Positions 61,929 to 64,000 of a stretch of DNA of 64,000 bases are shown piece by piece. The position numbers and the translations under genes were made by a program. Origin of the DNA: ANME-2 cluster archaeon (GTDB taxonomy: Archaea; Halobacteriota; Methanosarcinia; Methanosarcinales; Methanocomedenaceae). The stretch is from contig JAAXOC010000042.1 in NCBI GenBank assembly GCA_014237145.1, positions 1 to 64,000 of the forward strand, read 5' to 3'. The notes below the pieces were generated by a model. It did no database searches, had not been told where the DNA came from, and saw only the letters and a program-made list of their open reading frames with translations. Numbering within the stretch: position 1 is the stretch's first letter; every line of letters starts with the position of its first letter.

Positions 61929-62277
61929 AACACACATGACTACTCCACCGTATCCGATAGAAGATGAAATGCAGACTATAGCATAGAGTTTTAGTCCGAT
62001 CAAATCAATAACCGCATTGTGTGAAAATTACCAATGTTGGCAATTTTAGGCGCATCCCGATTTTAATAAAAATGAGAGTGGTACCGGTCTGCACATATAA
62101 GGCAGGCATTTCATTGAGAGCGGGCCACAGAATATGAGTTTGGGAAGATGGGCAAGGTGGGGTATGAGTGAGCTATTGGCGGTATGGGTGAACAGCCGGC
62201 GAAGACTTTGATATTACAGGGGTCAATGTAATCATTAAATACTTTCCAAATCAATAATCTTCAAGGAGATTTTAATA
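61929..62277. other. Intergenic region with no clear gene
   Basis: About 350 bases. A plus-strand stretch near 62122-62229 has protein-like composition (RATEYEFGKMGKVGYE, then a TGA, then AIGGMGEQPAKTL), possibly a decayed gene, but no family can be named. CCAATGTTGG near 62033 is a short palindrome. Confidence 0.3.
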
Positions 62278-62502
62278 ATGGAAAAATATACGCTCCCTGT
62301 TGTAATAGAAAAAGACGAATATGGCTATTTTGCAATGTGCCCGGCATTGCAGGGCTGTTACTCCCAGGGGGATACTTATGAAGAAACTCTTGAAAATATA
62401 AAAGATGCTATTTGCCTGCATTTAGAAGATATCCTCGAAAGCGGAGAGGCAATTGAAAAGATGAACTCTTTCAGCCTTGTTGCTCTTGAGGTAACTGCAT
62501 GA
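62278..62502 (+). CDS. hicB: HicB-family antitoxin
   Basis: A 74-aa HicB-like protein with the partial RNase H-type fold: YTLPVVIEKDEYGYFAMCPA, then LQGCYSQGDTYEETLENIKD and AICLHLEDILESGE. It would neutralise a HicA RNA-cleaving toxin. AGGAG lies 9 bases before the ATG. The gene stops in an ATGA overlap with what looks like the start of hicA, but the toxin itself is missing. Confidence 0.8.
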   Translation: MEKYTLPVVIEKDEYGYFAMCPALQGCYSQGDTYEETLENIKDAICLHLEDILESGEAIEKMNSFSLVALEVTA

Positions 62503-62530
62503 GCGACAGCAATTCCCGTTTTGTCTCTCA
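62499..62530 (+). pseudogene. Possible hicA remnant
   Basis: An ATG overlapping the hicB stop by 4 bases reads MSDS and, after a one-base shift, IPVLS, like the MSxxxPVLSGKE start of HicA toxins. After that the coding sequence is lost. The match is short, so this is a suggestion. Confidence 0.3.
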
Positions 62531-62636
62531 CTGCATTTTTTTGATCTTATTTATTGAGTTTTTAGTCTTACATCAGGTATACAGAAAGCATAAAATGTCT
62601 AAAATACGAACCACTGAATAAATATATTTAAATTAT

Positions 62637-62774
62637 ATGAAAGAAATCATTGAAAAGGCTATACCTATCAGTAGAAGGGGATCTGGATCAAATTCACCCT
62701 TAGATCACGTTTTTTCAGAGGTACATTGTCAAATTATTCATCAAGATAGAGGTAGATATTCAAGAATAAACTGA
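62637..62774 (+). CDS. Possible 45-residue protein, doubtful
   Basis: A frame of 45 codons beginning MKEIIEKAIPISRRGSGSNS and ending DRGRYSRIN. TATA-like AAATATATTTAAATTATATG lies right before the ATG. Arg/Ser-rich, no family recognised. It may be noise or a fragment of a mobile-element gene. Confidence 0.25.
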   Translation: MKEIIEKAIPISRRGSGSNSPLDHVFSEVHCQIIHQDRGRYSRIN

Positions 62775-62827
62775 GCATATTTGTTTAGCTGGAAGGAGTT
62801 CAATAGATCGTACCCCATTTTAGCTGT

Positions 62828-63943
62828 TCAATTATTGCATTTTTTTTTATTTTGTTTTGCCTTCTCACAACTCGGGTCTATTTCGAGGGCTTTGTTATAA
62901 CACATTAGCGCTTCCTCGTGCTTTCCTGAATGACGAAGGGCATCGCCTTTGACATGCCACGCATCAGCATCAAATGAGTACGATCTTAGAGCTTTATCAT
63001 AACACCTTATTGTTTCCTCATATTTTCCCATATGATTGAAGACGTTGCCTTTGCTCTTCCACACAAAAGCATCCTCTGGATCTATTTTGAGAGCTTTATC
63101 AAAACACCTTATCGCTTCCTCATACTTTCCTAAATGACGGAGGGCGTCGCCTTTGACATACCATGTAGCATCATCCTTTGGGTCTATTTTAAGAGCTTTA
63201 TCAAAACACTTTACCGCTCCCTCGTAGTCTCCTAAATGGCGAAGAGCATTGCCTTTCTTATACCATGTTGCAGCTTCTGGGCTTATTTTACTTAAGTCCA
63301 TATGCTTGATAGCTTTTTTAGTACACGCTATCCCTCCCATTTCCATTTCAATCGAAATATTTTCCGCCGAACTAAGGACAAAGCTTTTTAAATTCCACGT
63401 AAAAGAATTCTTTGGGTCTATTTCAAGAGCTTTGTCATAACACATTACTACCTCCCCATATCTTTTTAAACTTAAAAAACTTAAACCCTTTCGATTCCAC
63501 ACATAAGCATCCTTTGGGTCTATTTCAAGAGCTTGATTATAACACCTTATCGCCTCATTATATTTTTTCAAATTATCAAGAGTACCGCCTTTGCACATCC
63601 ACACATAAGCATCCTTTGGGTCTATTCCAAGAGCTTGATCATAACACCTTATCGCCTTATCATATTTTTTCAAATGATCAAGAGTATTGCCTTTGCACCT
63701 CCAAGCAGCAGCATACTCTGGGTCTATTCCAAGAGCTTGATCATAACACCTTATCGCCTTATCATATTTTTTCAAATGATCAAGAGCATTACCTTTGTGC
63801 ATCCACGCGGCAGCATACTCTGGGTCTATCTTCAATGCTTTCGTGTAATATTTCACTTTCTTCTCTGAGTTTTTTTCTTTAAGCCCTAACTCAAACCATT
63901 CTTCAGCGGTCTTTCCAAACAACCTATCGAAAATACTCATCAT
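62828..63943 (-). CDS. TPR-repeat protein related to the large TPR gene
   Basis: A 371-aa protein with about ten tetratricopeptide repeats of 34 residues. It opens with IFDRLFGKTAEEWFELGLKE, the same header found three times in the TPR protein at 58741, then VKYYTKALKIDPE. Repeats such as YDKAIRCYDQALGIDP are nearly identical to one another, showing recent internal duplication. A non-TPR insert sits near residues 190-225. It lies on the same strand as the chaperone cluster and probably belongs to the same system. Confidence 0.8.
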   Translation of the reverse strand: MMSIFDRLFGKTAEEWFELGLKEKNSEKKVKYYTKALKIDPEYAAAWMHKGNALDHLKKYDKAIRCYDQALGIDPEYAAAWRCKGNTLDHLKKYDKAIRCYDQALGIDPKDAYVWMCKGGTLDNLKKYNEAIRCYNQALEIDPKDAYVWNRKGLSFLSLKRYGEVVMCYDKALEIDPKNSFTWNLKSFVLSSAENISIEMEMGGIACTKKAIKHMDLSKISPEAATWYKKGNALRHLGDYEGAVKCFDKALKIDPKDDATWYVKGDALRHLGKYEEAIRCFDKALKIDPEDAFVWKSKGNVFNHMGKYEETIRCYDKALRSYSFDADAWHVKGDALRHSGKHEEALMCYNKALEIDPSCEKAKQNKKKCNN

Positions 63944-64000
63944 CTTATCTCAAACAGCCAATTCAATATAAACTTTATCTCATCAACCTTCTTCCCATTG

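Overview
The window looks like the chromosome of a methane-cycling euryarchaeon of the Methanosarcinales, most likely an anaerobic methanotroph of the ANME-2 type. Three things point there. First, a complete thirteen-gene F420H2 dehydrogenase (fpo) operon, including the split fpoJ and the fpoO typical of Methanosarcinales. Second, fragments of cdhE from acetyl-CoA decarbonylase/synthase. Third, a 22-kb block of very large secreted multiheme c-type cytochromes, one of them carrying S-layer-like domains, next to a CcmF-type haem lyase. Archaeal housekeeping genes (Alba, Kae1, PurP, KptA, RtcA, ADP-forming acyl-CoA synthetase) agree. The exact ANME lineage cannot be fixed from the sequence alone.

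Layout. 0-2 kb: a frameshifted IS630-type transposase and a DUF234-type ATPase. 2.2-5.7 kb: MtnA-like isomerase with an amidohydrolase, Kae1, and a Roadblock protein. 6-7 kb: a small basic protein, tRNA-Leu(TAG), tRNA-Gly(CCC), a tRNA-like relic and a decayed small gene. 7.2-9.6 kb: purP and a tRNA methylthiotransferase. 9.6-19.9 kb (minus strand): fpoABCDHIJJKLMNO. 20-28.8 kb: DUF366 protein, Alba, two-subunit ADP-forming acyl-CoA synthetase, KptA facing RtcA, a CoA-disulfide-reductase-like flavoprotein, and an NfnAB-like flavoprotein pair. 29-51.2 kb: the cytochrome region, with six multiheme cytochromes, a signal peptidase, membrane proteins and ccmF. 51.3-54.8 kb: a scrambled accessory patch with a 270-bp MITE-like insertion, two cdhE fragments around a PIN toxin/antitoxin pair, and a scrap of cytochrome gene. 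54.9-64 kb: a same-strand chaperone-like cluster (zinc-ribbon peptide, TPR protein, GrpE, Hsp70 without a lid, membrane protein with a J-like N-terminus), a second TPR protein, and an orphan HicB.

How it fits together. Fpo would oxidise F420H2 at the membrane and pass electrons to methanophenazine. The small membrane-anchored cytochromes and the two giant ones (about 31 and 37 haem motifs, fused to a beta-helix or to S-layer-like modules) are well placed to carry electrons across the S-layer to the outside, with CcmF and the signal peptidase supporting haem attachment and export. The acyl-CoA synthetase could make ATP while releasing acetate, and the Nfn-like pair could balance ferredoxin and nucleotide pools. 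The two most interesting systems are the giant cytochrome cluster and the dedicated Hsp70/GrpE/TPR/membrane-protein cluster.
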